64,000 bases of DNA from Marinobacter sp. HL-58. Its GTDB lineage: Bacteria > Pseudomonadota > Gammaproteobacteria > Pseudomonadales > Oleiphilaceae. Position numbers and translations under genes: made by a program. The stretch is taken from NCBI RefSeq assembly GCF_001314605.1, contig NZ_LIHP01000004.1, positions 62,001 to 126,000 of the forward strand, given 5' to 3'. Under the pieces are notes generated by a model. That model was not told where the DNA came from, ran no database searches, and saw nothing but the letters and a program-made list of their open reading frames with translations. This document shows, one piece after another, positions 24,070-34,258 of this stretch. The number at the start of each line of letters is the position of its first letter. Within the stretch, counting starts at the first letter, position 1.

Positions 24070-26772
24070 TTAACCCTGATTACTAAATTTTTCCAGCACT
24101 CGTTTTGCGTCAGATTCGCGGCCCGCGGCACGATATGCTTCTGCCAGATGCATCGCAATTTCCTCTGAATCGGGCTGCAATTCGTGAGCTTTTTCCAGTA
24201 CTGGCAGGCTGTCTTCTGTTTCCCCGGCCTTGAACAGAATCCAGCCATACGTATCGGCGACGGCGGCGTTGTCGGAGCTGAGTTCAAAGGCTTTTCTTGC
24301 CAGTTCCATTGCACGATCGTCCCCTTTTTCGTGGTAGATCCATGCTAGATTGTTCAGGGCTACAACATTCCGGGGTGTAATCTCCAGTAGCTCTTCGTAT
24401 GGTGAAATTGCCTTTTCGGGTGCTTCGTCTTCCTGGTGCAGCATGGCCAGGTTCATCAGAATCTGAGGGTTGCGTGGAAACTTCTTGCGGGCATTCTCAA
24501 GTGATTCTATCGCTTTACTGCGGCTGCCCGACCGGGCAAGTGCCCGGGCATGGGCAACTTCGAGTTCTGCTGTCTCTTCCTTATCGAGTGCAAGCTGATA
24601 CAACTCTGCAGCTTCCTTGTGTTCTTCCTGTCTTTCGAAATAGCGGGCTTCGACACGGAAGGGGGCTGCAGATTCGGGATGTTGTTGTTTGACGTCTCTC
24701 AGGATCTCCCGGGCCTCGTTGGTGTTACCTTGGGTGAACTGAATGGCAGCGGCCTGAATGCCGATTTCTTCATTATCCGGGAAGAGAATGCGCCCCCTGC
24801 GCAACACATCGGATGCCTGCTCTGTTTTTTCTCTTTCGGCCAACTGAGTGGCGATACCATGATATATCGAGGCTACCAGCGACTCAGCCGGGGCAGGGTC
24901 GGATTCGCCTTCACGTTCCAGCAAGCTCGCTGTCAGTTCATCCGCCTGTTCGGTATCGTTGTTGATCAGCGTCGATTCCAGCAATACCAGCCTGGGGCCA
25001 TATGCCTCGGGGTTTTGTTCCCTGATCCGCTCCATCAGTGTTGTCAGCTCTTTTCGCTCCATTACGGAGGAGAGACCCCGAAGAGCCTGCCGGTTATCCG
25101 GCGACATTTCAATGGCTCGGCGATAGTAGTCTCTTGCCTCGTCTCTTTCATTACGTATTCGTGCCAGATCGCCAAGGGCATTTAGCCCGGCTGGATTCTC
25201 TTTGTCCGCTTCGACAGCTCTCTGATAGAACTCTTTAGCCTGTTCAATATTATCGGCGTTGGCGGCAACATTGCCGCGAGTAACCAGTGCAGCCACATTG
25301 TCTGGTTGTTCTTCAACCCAGTCGGAAGCGGCGTTGATGGCTTCATCGTTATTTTTTGCGGATACATGGGCCTGGACGACCAGCATTCGTGCCTGCTCTG
25401 ATTCCGGATCGCTCTCCAGTACCTGATTGGCCTGTTTGATGGCCTTGTCAGTTTTACCTGATCGTATCAGATAAGTCGCATACCTCAGCCGTAGGTTGGT
25501 GTTATCTGGGGCCAGTTCGAGGGACTTCTCGATGAATTGTTCACCGCTTTCGGTATCCCCGCTAACCAGTGAGGCGATACCGACGAGTGCCAGAGTTTCC
25601 GGGTCTGAATCCTGGTTTTCCATGTTGGCAAGTATGTCTCGCGCGCCTTCCGGGTCGCGCATCTGCAAGCGGGTGGCTGCAAGGAGCTTTCTGGCCTGTT
25701 CGGAATCACCCATGTCCGCAACCGGCGCTAGCAGGTCTTCTGCTTCCTCGGCACGTCCCTGGCGAAATCGGACCAGACCAAGCATGAGTGATGCCTGTTC
25801 GTGCTCAGGAACCTGAGCAAGAACTTCCTCAAGGTAACGGCCCGCGTCATTAAGTTCGCCGCTGTTAAATGCTTCCTGTGCTGCTTCAAGGTTACTCTTG
25901 ATAGTGCCCGGCGCTGATTTGGCCAGAATCTCCTCGTAAACGAAGGCTTCAGAGGATTTACCCTGTTCGCGCAGAACATCGATGAGCGCAGACATGGTTT
26001 CATACTTCTTGTAGGTCATTACATCAATCTGGCCAATCGTTTCCAATGCATTTATGTACGCCTGTTCAGCTTCTGGCCAGTCTTCTTCTGAATGTGCAAT
26101 CTCGGCTTTCCAGAGCCAGAGTTCAACATGCTCCGGGTCGAGTTCCTCCGCCTGGGCAATGTAGTCATCGGCCTTATCACGGTCACCCTGGGTGAAGGCT
26201 ACTTTGGAAAGTCCGATCAATGGCCGGGCCGCGCTGCCATCAGTTTCCCGGGCAGCGGAATACGCTTCTTCTGCCTCGTTTGGTCGGCCGGCTGCGAGAT
26301 GGATTTCTCCCCTAAGCAGCGAACTTTTCAGTTGTTGAGTACGGTCTGGATCTTTGAGCTCATTCAGAGCCGCCAATGCATCTTCATACTCTTGTTTGAT
26401 CAGCCTGGCTTCGGCTCGGATAAGTGAAGCATCATTCAGGTTCTGCTGATCAATTGCCTTCTCCCCAACGTTATCGACCAGTTGGTCGAGTTGTCGCTCA
26501 GCATTGCGGGCGTCCCCTGCGGTTACCAGGTTGTTGATTATCACCAGGTACGGCTCTATCTGATCCGGCTGTATCTCGATCGCACTGCGTGCCTCCAACG
26601 TGCTAGCCTTCAGCTCCCCCTGGCGCTGGAAGAAGCGCGACTGGTCCATATGGCTGAGGTACTCGATATCCTCCTGGCTCATTTCTTCATCGTTGTCACC
26701 GCCACAGCCGGCGAGGGCCAGCGAGATGGCAACTGAAAGAAGGGTGGCACGTACTGCTGAAGCTGGTTTCAT
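24070..26772 (-). CDS. prsT: TPR lipoprotein PrsT of the XrtA/PEP-CTERM system
   Basis: The product is 900 residues. The signal peptide ends in LAGC (Cys23), followed by an acidic linker. The rest is an almost unbroken array of tetratricopeptide repeats, with repeated A-x-x-x-Y and P-x-x-x-x-A patterns (LNNLAWIYHEKGD, ADTYGWILFKAGE). Length, lipobox, repeat content and position next to prsR and prsK all match PrsT, the TPR protein that accompanies exosortase A. It probably sits at the outer membrane on the periplasmic face and aids assembly or export of polysaccharide. It starts 51 bases after prsR with a GGAAAGGAAC ribosome site. Confidence 0.88.
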   Translation of the reverse strand: MKPASAVRATLLSVAISLALAGCGGDNDEEMSQEDIEYLSHMDQSRFFQRQGELKASTLEARSAIEIQPDQIEPYLVIINNLVTAGDARNAERQLDQLVDNVGEKAIDQQNLNDASLIRAEARLIKQEYEDALAALNELKDPDRTQQLKSSLLRGEIHLAAGRPNEAEEAYSAARETDGSAARPLIGLSKVAFTQGDRDKADDYIAQAEELDPEHVELWLWKAEIAHSEEDWPEAEQAYINALETIGQIDVMTYKKYETMSALIDVLREQGKSSEAFVYEEILAKSAPGTIKSNLEAAQEAFNSGELNDAGRYLEEVLAQVPEHEQASLMLGLVRFRQGRAEEAEDLLAPVADMGDSEQARKLLAATRLQMRDPEGARDILANMENQDSDPETLALVGIASLVSGDTESGEQFIEKSLELAPDNTNLRLRYATYLIRSGKTDKAIKQANQVLESDPESEQARMLVVQAHVSAKNNDEAINAASDWVEEQPDNVAALVTRGNVAANADNIEQAKEFYQRAVEADKENPAGLNALGDLARIRNERDEARDYYRRAIEMSPDNRQALRGLSSVMERKELTTLMERIREQNPEAYGPRLVLLESTLINNDTEQADELTASLLEREGESDPAPAESLVASIYHGIATQLAEREKTEQASDVLRRGRILFPDNEEIGIQAAAIQFTQGNTNEAREILRDVKQQHPESAAPFRVEARYFERQEEHKEAAELYQLALDKEETAELEVAHARALARSGSRSKAIESLENARKKFPRNPQILMNLAMLHQEDEAPEKAISPYEELLEITPRNVVALNNLAWIYHEKGDDRAMELARKAFELSSDNAAVADTYGWILFKAGETEDSLPVLEKAHELQPDSEEIAMHLAEAYRAAGRESDAKRVLEKFSNQG

Positions 26773-26823
26773 GGCCCTGTTCCTTTCCTTTCCAGGTATT
26801 GTTTTGGATTCCCTGCCTGTTAC

Positions 26824-28206
<1,383 letters not shown>

Positions 28207-28319
28207 AAATCCCTTTTCTGTATTGTGATGGTCTTGCAGGGCTTATTCTTTACCCCTGATTCTTAACCGAACATTGACACTTTGCAATGACAGTGTGCGA
28301 TTGATTTGATTTGCGCCAG

Positions 28320-30458
28320 TTATTTGGCGTTTTGCTGCTGCTCTGTTTCGCCGGTAACCAGACGCTCTGGCTCATCTTCGGCCGGTTTTGTTGCCTGTGC
28401 TGGCCTGGCCAGTGGAAACCGGATTGAAAAACAGGAGCCCAGGCCGGGTTCGCTGGTAACGTCTATGTTGCCCCCGACGTTTCGTACGTACTCCCGCGCC
28501 TGGTAAGCGCCAATGCCCATGCCGGTGAGCCCCTTGGTGCTTTCAAAGGGCTTGAACAGCTGGGTTTCGATAAATTCTTCAGTCATGCCGGAACCTGTGT
28601 CCTGAATGAACAGTGCCACGGTGTCCCTGGCGGTTTTCAGGGTGAGGGTAATCTCACCATCCGGCGGTGTGGCATCCTGGGCGTTCTGTATCAGGTGGCC
28701 GAGAATACTGTAGAGCTGTTCCTTGTCCGCATTAATGTAGATCTTTCCGGTGTCCCCGGCTACCCGGGGTGCTGGCTGACGGCGGCCGTAGTGGTCCGCC
28801 AGGTGCCTGACCACGTCGCTCAGCTCGATCACCTCGGTCACCAGGGTGTCGTCCGCCGGCCTGCGGATATGGTCCACCAGGTTGGACATCTTGCGAACGG
28901 CGTGGTCGGTGGTGTTGATCATATCGTCGATAAAGGCCGGATTATCCCGGTGCCTGGGGGCGTTTTTTACCAGCAGGGACAGTTGGGCAATGAGGGTTTT
29001 CAGATCATGCACCATGAAAGCAGACGCCTTGCTGACGGCCTCGAACTGCATGGCCCGCGAGAGCCGGTTGCGGGCGTCTTCCTGGGCCAGCAGGTTACAG
29101 GTTTGCCGGGCCACAACCTTGATCAGGTCAAAATTCTCCCAGTTCAGTTCCACCCGGGCGTAGGGGTTGCCGATCATGGCGATGCCGTACAGGTCGTTAC
29201 TGAGGTAGAGCGGAATCACCAGCCAGCCCTCAGGAATTTTCGAGATGGAGTCTGGAATTTCCAGCAGGTTGTAGCTTACCGGGTCACTCTTGTACTCGTG
29301 CAGGTCGATGATCCACTCCCGGTTGCCAAAAAACCGCACCAGTTCCGAATCGGCGTCAATGGTTGTGTATTTCGGGGTTACCATGTTGATGGCGGTTTTG
29401 AGCAGGAAATCGCCCCGGTCCTCCCGGATCCACAGCGCTCCGGCGTTGCTCTCCACCAGGCTCGTGAGGATACGTATGACCCTTTCCGGTAGTGGCGGGT
29501 TGTCACTGAGGTCCGCCATTTCCCGGGTCATTTTCAGCCACTCTTCCCGGTAGTCGTACTTGTAGTCGAAGAAGTTCTGGCTGATAAACACCATCAGCCG
29601 GGCCCTTACGCGCCTTGAGGTGAGCAGGGTGGCAAGGAACACCAGGGCGATGGCAAGGAACAGAACCTGCAGGGCTTCTCCCCACTCGCCGCCGAGGGTT
29701 TTGACATAGTAGCCCCCCAGTGCCAGGAACAGGAGATAGGCGCCGGCCAGAAGCAGGGTGCCGGCGTGGAATACGGCGGACCGGGAGAGCTGGAAATCCA
29801 CCGGCTGTTTGCGGGTGTTGATGACATTGACCGCGAACAGCGGAACCAGGGCCGCGTTGAGCAGGCCACGGGCGTTCCAGAAGGAATCCGCCACCTGGCC
29901 AAACAGCAGCGCATCGGCATACATGAAGAAGTCAAAGGCGAACAGGGTGGCGACGGCAATGCAGACATACTTCATGCTGGAGCGGCCGAACGACAGCGAG
30001 TTGCGCCAGATCTGTTCAACCAGGGAGAGCCCGAGCAGGGAGAGGGCAATCTGGCCTACCACTTTGGTTTTGCCGTCCAGGATGGTGAGCCCGAAGAAGA
30101 ACTCAAGTACCCCGGAACCCAGCAGCAGTACGACGAGAGTCACCGTGGCTGTGGCGAGGATGCGCCGCAGACGGCCCACCAGATTGGATGTGCGGAACGA
30201 ATCCCGCAGCAAGGCAAACAGCACAGTAATCCAGGCCGCGTCCCTTAGAAGTTCCAGCATGTAGCGAATGAAGAAGCCGGGTTCGCCCCAGAGGCTCTGG
30301 GCGATGAGGGAACCGGCCCAGATGAGGGTCACCACGGAAGCCAGCAGCAGGGACCGGTCGATATCGCGCCGGAGGTATCGGGTGGCAATAACCAGCGCGA
30401 GCAGCCCATAGGCAATGGCTGCCGCGGAATGACTGATCAGGCTGAAATCGTCCAACAT
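28320..30458 (-). CDS. prsK: PrsK, membrane sensor histidine kinase of the XrtA system
   Basis: The product is 712 residues. The first about 280 residues contain roughly ten hydrophobic helices, and a GAF-like region follows (about 320-465). The phosphoacceptor lies in FMVHDLKTLIAQLSLL, at His484. The ATPase core shows HLIQNAQDATP (N box), IQDTGSGMT (G1) and GMGIGAYQAREYV (G2). These features and the neighbouring prsR and prsT identify PrsK. The signal sensed is unknown. About 113 bases separate it from prsR, with no terminator evident, so the two are likely cotranscribed. Confidence 0.9.
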   Translation of the reverse strand: MLDDFSLISHSAAAIAYGLLALVIATRYLRRDIDRSLLLASVVTLIWAGSLIAQSLWGEPGFFIRYMLELLRDAAWITVLFALLRDSFRTSNLVGRLRRILATATVTLVVLLLGSGVLEFFFGLTILDGKTKVVGQIALSLLGLSLVEQIWRNSLSFGRSSMKYVCIAVATLFAFDFFMYADALLFGQVADSFWNARGLLNAALVPLFAVNVINTRKQPVDFQLSRSAVFHAGTLLLAGAYLLFLALGGYYVKTLGGEWGEALQVLFLAIALVFLATLLTSRRVRARLMVFISQNFFDYKYDYREEWLKMTREMADLSDNPPLPERVIRILTSLVESNAGALWIREDRGDFLLKTAINMVTPKYTTIDADSELVRFFGNREWIIDLHEYKSDPVSYNLLEIPDSISKIPEGWLVIPLYLSNDLYGIAMIGNPYARVELNWENFDLIKVVARQTCNLLAQEDARNRLSRAMQFEAVSKASAFMVHDLKTLIAQLSLLVKNAPRHRDNPAFIDDMINTTDHAVRKMSNLVDHIRRPADDTLVTEVIELSDVVRHLADHYGRRQPAPRVAGDTGKIYINADKEQLYSILGHLIQNAQDATPPDGEITLTLKTARDTVALFIQDTGSGMTEEFIETQLFKPFESTKGLTGMGIGAYQAREYVRNVGGNIDVTSEPGLGSCFSIRFPLARPAQATKPAEDEPERLVTGETEQQQNAK

Positions 30459-30487
30459 GGCTCGCGTCCTGCGTTATGCGCCATTAC

Positions 30488-31435
30488 TCAGACCGGTTTT
30501 TTGTTCTCGCGGTAAAACCGGAATATTTCTTTCAGCGGCCGCCTGGGGGTAAATCCGAATTCCCGGGCGAATGCTCTGCCGTCTATGACGACAGGATACT
30601 TGAAAAACGCCATCAGATACGAAGGAAAACTTCGCAGATTCAGGGTACGCAATATCATCTTTGGCAGCACGGGCGGTATGGACGGTATCGGCAGTGGTTT
30701 GCAGCCGCAGAGTTTCAGTGCGTGCTGATAGGCCACCCAGTCTTCCGGTGCCACATTAAAAACGCCCCGCTGGGGCTTGTTATAGGCCAGCACGATGGCG
30801 TCTGCCATATCATCGATATGGATAAACTGCATCATGGGTGAAAACCCGGCCAGTACCGGGGCCCGCTCCATGCCGAGCAGGGTGCTGATGGAGTTGCGTA
30901 CGCCGGGGCCGACGATATTGCAGGGCCGCAAAATGGTGATGTTCAGGTCCGGATAACGCCACAGGTAGATGTTGGCCAGGTTTTCCAGCTCCACGGAGTC
31001 GATCAGGTCCGCGCTCAGGCCGGCACTTTTCAGGGGTGCCTCTTCGTCGATCAGTGCCGGGTTGTAGGCGACTGCGCCGTAGACGTGGAAGGTGGACAGG
31101 ACCACCACCCGTCTGATGTTGTACTTGTGGCTCAGGTCCAGCAGCTTCTGGGTACCCAGCACGTTGGCGTTGTAGCGGCGCATGCGGGTGAGCTGGCTGG
31201 ACATGATGCGGCCCAGATGGATAACCCCGTCAAACTGGTAGCGGCGGAACAGGTCTTCGAACGAGCGCTTGTTGAAGTCGATGCAGTAGCTGGGAATGTC
31301 ATCGCCCAGGTAGACCTGTTCCCGGAAATCCACGGCAACCAGATCGCAGGTGTCCCGCAGTTGATTGATGACTTGTTGTGCAAGGGCACCGGCGGCACCG
31401 GTGACCAGAATATGAGGTCTGCGTTGTTCGCCCAT
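30488..31435 (-). CDS. SDR-family NAD(P)-dependent epimerase/dehydratase
   Basis: The product is 315 residues of the extended short-chain dehydrogenase type. HILVTGAAGALAQQV carries the glycine-rich NAD(P) loop. STFHVYGAVAYNP holds the active-site region with the usual Tyr, though the classical YxxxK spacing is not clear. ILRPCNIVGPG is the extended-SDR segment past the active site. The gene overlaps the preceding acyltransferase gene by one base (TGATG). Such SDR-acyltransferase pairs suggest lipid or glycolipid metabolism, but the substrate is unknown. It lies 29 bases upstream of prsK. Confidence 0.78.
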   Translation of the reverse strand: MGEQRRPHILVTGAAGALAQQVINQLRDTCDLVAVDFREQVYLGDDIPSYCIDFNKRSFEDLFRRYQFDGVIHLGRIMSSQLTRMRRYNANVLGTQKLLDLSHKYNIRRVVVLSTFHVYGAVAYNPALIDEEAPLKSAGLSADLIDSVELENLANIYLWRYPDLNITILRPCNIVGPGVRNSISTLLGMERAPVLAGFSPMMQFIHIDDMADAIVLAYNKPQRGVFNVAPEDWVAYQHALKLCGCKPLPIPSIPPVLPKMILRTLNLRSFPSYLMAFFKYPVVIDGRAFAREFGFTPRRPLKEIFRFYRENKKPV

Positions 31436-32250
31436 CAGAACAGCCTTTTCCTTTCGCTCAGTCCGGTGTCGATCAGTTCACTGATTGCGGCTTTTACCTG
31501 CTCAACCCGCTCGGTGATCTGTTCCTCGGGTATCTCCAGGTCGTCAAACATCATCGGGTCACCGAAGTGCAGATGAACCTTGGCGGGCAGGATGACTGGC
31601 GCCGCCAGTGGGGCATAGGGGATGCCCAGCAGCTTTGCCAGGGGCTTGATGTTGGCAATGGCGGGAATGGTTTCCTCGCAGCCCACCACGCCAACAGGAA
31701 CAATGGGGGCCTTGTACTTCATGGCCAGGTGCATGAAGCCGTTACCGAAGCGTTTGAGCTGGTAGCGGTCCTGATACAGCTTGCCGGAACCGCGAACGCC
31801 CTCCGGAAACACGATAACGGCCTCGCCATTGGCCAGCATCTTGGCACAGTTGGTCGGGTCACCCAGCACGGCACCGAATTCGTTCAGAAGGTTGCCAAGG
31901 TAGGGGACTGTCGGGAAAAAACGCTCGATCATGGCCCGGGGGATGCGGGGATTTTCTTCACGGGAGGCCAGGGCATAGGCAATCAGCAGGCCGTCGATGG
32001 GTAACTGGCCGCTGTGATTGGGAACAATCAGTACCGGGCCGTCGGCCGGTATCTTTTCAACGCCGGTGGCTTCTACCCGGAAATACTTCTGGTAGATCTG
32101 CCGGGTGAGGGAGAAGCCGTATTTCATCACCTCATTGTTATAGCCCCAGGGATCATAACCGAGTGAACCGATGGGCTTGCGGATTCGATTGATGTGGCTG
32201 TCCAGCTCCGCCGGTATCAGCCTGGATTTCAGATACGATGCCAGACCCAT
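31435..32250 (-). CDS. PlsC-like glycerolipid acyltransferase
   Basis: The product is 271 residues. VLIVPNHSGQLPIDGLLI is the motif I region, but here His and Asp are six residues apart rather than the four of the classical HX4D. VIVFPEGVRGSGKLYQDRY is motif III, and VPVGVVGCEETIPAI corresponds to motif IV. The NHSG-x-LP-x-D form marks a distinct subgroup of acyltransferases, so phosphatidic acid synthesis should not be assumed. It is the middle gene of a minus-strand set (mutarotase, acyltransferase, SDR) that runs into prsK. Confidence 0.78.
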   Translation of the reverse strand: MGLASYLKSRLIPAELDSHINRIRKPIGSLGYDPWGYNNEVMKYGFSLTRQIYQKYFRVEATGVEKIPADGPVLIVPNHSGQLPIDGLLIAYALASREENPRIPRAMIERFFPTVPYLGNLLNEFGAVLGDPTNCAKMLANGEAVIVFPEGVRGSGKLYQDRYQLKRFGNGFMHLAMKYKAPIVPVGVVGCEETIPAIANIKPLAKLLGIPYAPLAAPVILPAKVHLHFGDPMMFDDLEIPEEQITERVEQVKAAISELIDTGLSERKRLF

Positions 32251-32267
32251 TTGGGCTCCCTGATGGT

Positions 32268-33161
32268 TTAGATTCGTCCGATCATAACGCCAAGCGTATG
32301 GCTTTGGCCTGCATTAAGCACCCGATAATCGCTGAGTGCATTGGCACTTTCGACACACAGCATGGACTGCCAGGCCTCATCCGGGAAGTCCGACAGCCGT
32401 GCCGCCTTCTCGGGGCCGGGGTTCCACACCACCGTGGAGTCACTGCCAATGGCGGTCAGCTTCCGGGCTCCGGCGGGTGTGGAGACAATAACTGGCGCGC
32501 CGCTCTCGTAGATGCGGTCGGTTTCGCCGTCAAACTGCACGGGGCCCTGTTGGGTGTGGTAACTCCAGTCTCTGAGGGAATCCACGTAGCCACAGTTCTC
32601 CAGCCCTTCAATCCGGGTCTGCCGGATATCCGTTGTGGGCAGGTAGGTGTGCAGTGCCTGGGTAAAGGCCAGTGGTTCCGCTCCGGGGTTGGTGGTGGTC
32701 AGCGCCAGCTGGCAGCCGCTGGCGGAGAAACTGAACGTCATCAGCAGCAGTGCGCGCCCCTGCCACTCGTCGGCAAAATCGGTGTTTGCATCCAGGGACA
32801 GGCTGATTTCCACTTCCCGGGCGGTCTCGCGAACATCTTCCAGTTTCCACACCGCTGTGCGGGCGAAGCCATGGGAGGCGTCTGTCAGTATCCTCCGCCG
32901 CACTTCCGGAGGGTTCCTGTCGGGTACGCCAAACCATGGCCAGCACACGGGGATGCCGCCACGAATGGCCCGGCCCGGTTCAAATCGGGCGGTTTTGCTG
33001 AGCCAGAGCCAGTCCGGTTCGTCACGGGGCGCAAAATGGCTCAGGTGGGCGCCCTGTAAAAAAAGGCGCGCATGGAATTGGGGGTGGTTTACTTCAATAG
33101 CTTCCAGATGCCCGACGGTTGTCCAGCGGGTAAACGACCAGTGCCCGGGTTTCAGTGTCAC
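32268..33161 (-). CDS. D-hexose-6-phosphate mutarotase (YeaD-like)
   Basis: The product is 297 residues of the aldose-epimerase beta-sandwich fold. RGGIPVCWPWFG near the N-terminus, DASHGFARTAVWKL with one active-site His and FTQALHTYLPTTDI with the second are the usual marks of hexose-6-phosphate mutarotases. TVVWNPGPEKAARLSDFPDE close to the C-terminus is also characteristic. It interconverts alpha and beta forms of glucose-6-phosphate and related sugars in the cytoplasm. A GTG start follows a GAGG site. It heads the minus-strand set and diverges from the 2OG-oxygenase gene across 143 bases. Confidence 0.87.
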   Translation of the reverse strand: MTLKPGHWSFTRWTTVGHLEAIEVNHPQFHARLFLQGAHLSHFAPRDEPDWLWLSKTARFEPGRAIRGGIPVCWPWFGVPDRNPPEVRRRILTDASHGFARTAVWKLEDVRETAREVEISLSLDANTDFADEWQGRALLLMTFSFSASGCQLALTTTNPGAEPLAFTQALHTYLPTTDIRQTRIEGLENCGYVDSLRDWSYHTQQGPVQFDGETDRIYESGAPVIVSTPAGARKLTAIGSDSTVVWNPGPEKAARLSDFPDEAWQSMLCVESANALSDYRVLNAGQSHTLGVMIGRI

Positions 33162-33304
33162 GTGTTGCCTCGTTACTGCGTATTAGCGTGGCCGAACCAC
33201 GCGTGGTGCTGTTACGGCATTTCCTTACGGTCAGGGTAAATTAAAACTGTCTTTACGGCGAGAAACCGGCCTAAAATCCGTCGTCCCTGCCGGAGTTCCG
33301 TTTA

Positions 33305-33985
33305 ATGAATAACCAGATTGTTGCACCCGTTTTCCCGTCCAGCCGGCCAGCCCCCGCGGTGAGTGATCATTGGCTGGATGAGCTTGCCGATGGTCTGACC
33401 GAACACGGCTGGATGAGTCAATGCGTGGCTTCGCGCCTGGGTGCGGATCTGTTGCAGGGTCTTCGCAATGAAGTTCAGATACTGGACCGGACAGAGGCGC
33501 TGGCGAAAGCCCGTATAGGGCGGGGTGCAGATATGCTGCGGGACCGCTCGGTGCGCCGGGACAAGATTGCCTGGCTCCAGGGTGTGACTCCGGTCCAGGC
33601 GGAACTGTTCGCCTTTTTTGAGTCTGTGCGGCTCGGGCTGAACCAGCGTCTGTTCCTCGGGCTTCGCCGGTTCGAGGCCCATTATGCCACCTACCACGAG
33701 GGGGATTTCTATCGCCGACATGTGGACAGTTTCCGGGGAAGGGCGTCACGGGTTGTGAGTCTGGTGCTGTATCTCAACGAGAACTGGCAGGAAGCCGACG
33801 GCGGCGCACTGCAGGTCTGCAACCGGGAAAATGAGGACGAGATCTGCGGCACCATCTTGCCCGAAGCGGGGCGGATGGCACTGTTCATGAGCGAGGAAAT
33901 CCCCCATGAGGTTCTGCCTGCCAACCGCACCCGTTACAGCGTGGCATGCTGGTTTCGTTGTGATGAAGTGCCGTTGCCGTTGTAG
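33305..33985 (+). CDS. 2OG-Fe(II) oxygenase
   Basis: The product is 226 residues. The double-stranded beta-helix core shows the iron ligands His139 and Asp141 (YRRHVDSF) and distal His201 (IPHEVLPANRTRYSVACWF), followed by Arg-Tyr-Ser for 2-oxoglutarate binding. This is the prolyl-4-hydroxylase-like group (2OG-FeII_Oxy_3). Small bacterial members hydroxylate proteins or small molecules; no substrate can be named here. A GGAG site lies 9 bases before the ATG. It is a single gene, followed by the promoter of the 4.5S RNA. Confidence 0.85.
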   Translation: MNNQIVAPVFPSSRPAPAVSDHWLDELADGLTEHGWMSQCVASRLGADLLQGLRNEVQILDRTEALAKARIGRGADMLRDRSVRRDKIAWLQGVTPVQAELFAFFESVRLGLNQRLFLGLRRFEAHYATYHEGDFYRRHVDSFRGRASRVVSLVLYLNENWQEADGGALQVCNRENEDEICGTILPEAGRMALFMSEEIPHEVLPANRTRYSVACWFRCDEVPLPL

Positions 33986-33996
33986 CGACTTTGGCA

Positions 33997-34025
33997 TTGT
34001 AGTGGTCAGGGCCTTTTGCTAATAT
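33997..34025 (+). promoter_or_regulatory. Sigma-70 promoter for the 4.5S RNA gene
   Basis: TTGTAG and TAATAT are separated by exactly 17 bases, and a GC-rich stretch (GCGCGCCGC) follows. This is the arrangement of stable-RNA promoters under stringent control. A start near 34032 would leave a leader of about 33 bases to be trimmed from the mature RNA. Confidence 0.55.
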
Positions 34026-34064
34026 GCGCGCCGCTTCGGGAGATTTCGCCCTGAAGCCCGTTAT

Positions 34065-34174
34065 GGTGGCTCCATTGGTGCCTCCGCAACGATAAACCGT
34101 GAACCCGGTCAGGCCCGGAAGGGAGCAGCCGAAGCGGTGGACTTGTGTGCCGGAGTGTCGCTGATGGGGTCACC
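34065..34174 (+). ncRNA. ffs: Signal recognition particle 4.5S RNA
   Basis: The universally conserved SRP apical domain is present: GGTCAGGCCCGGAAGGGAGC, followed by AGCC, at 34107-34130. The ends pair as a long stem: GGTGGCTCCAT at 34065-34075 pairs with ATGGGGTCACC at 34164-34174 with two G-U pairs. Overall size is about 110 bases, as in other gammaproteobacteria. The RNA binds Ffh and targets nascent membrane proteins. Its place just upstream of dnaX is common in this group. The exact ends are inferred from pairing. Confidence 0.93.
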
Positions 34175-34258
34175 CCCATCCCCCGTACCCTTCCTGTCTT
34201 CTTCTAACACCATGACCGTGCTATGGTTAAACCCATTTTTAACGGCAGTTGGCAGAAC

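Noticed and set aside
28695..29492. Open frame of 265 codons opposite prsK
   Set aside because: It is antisense to the kinase core, whose N and G boxes are intact; high GC in the third position creates such frames.
32238..33059. Plus-strand frame of 273 codons opposite the mutarotase gene
   Set aside because: The mutarotase has all expected motifs; this frame has none.
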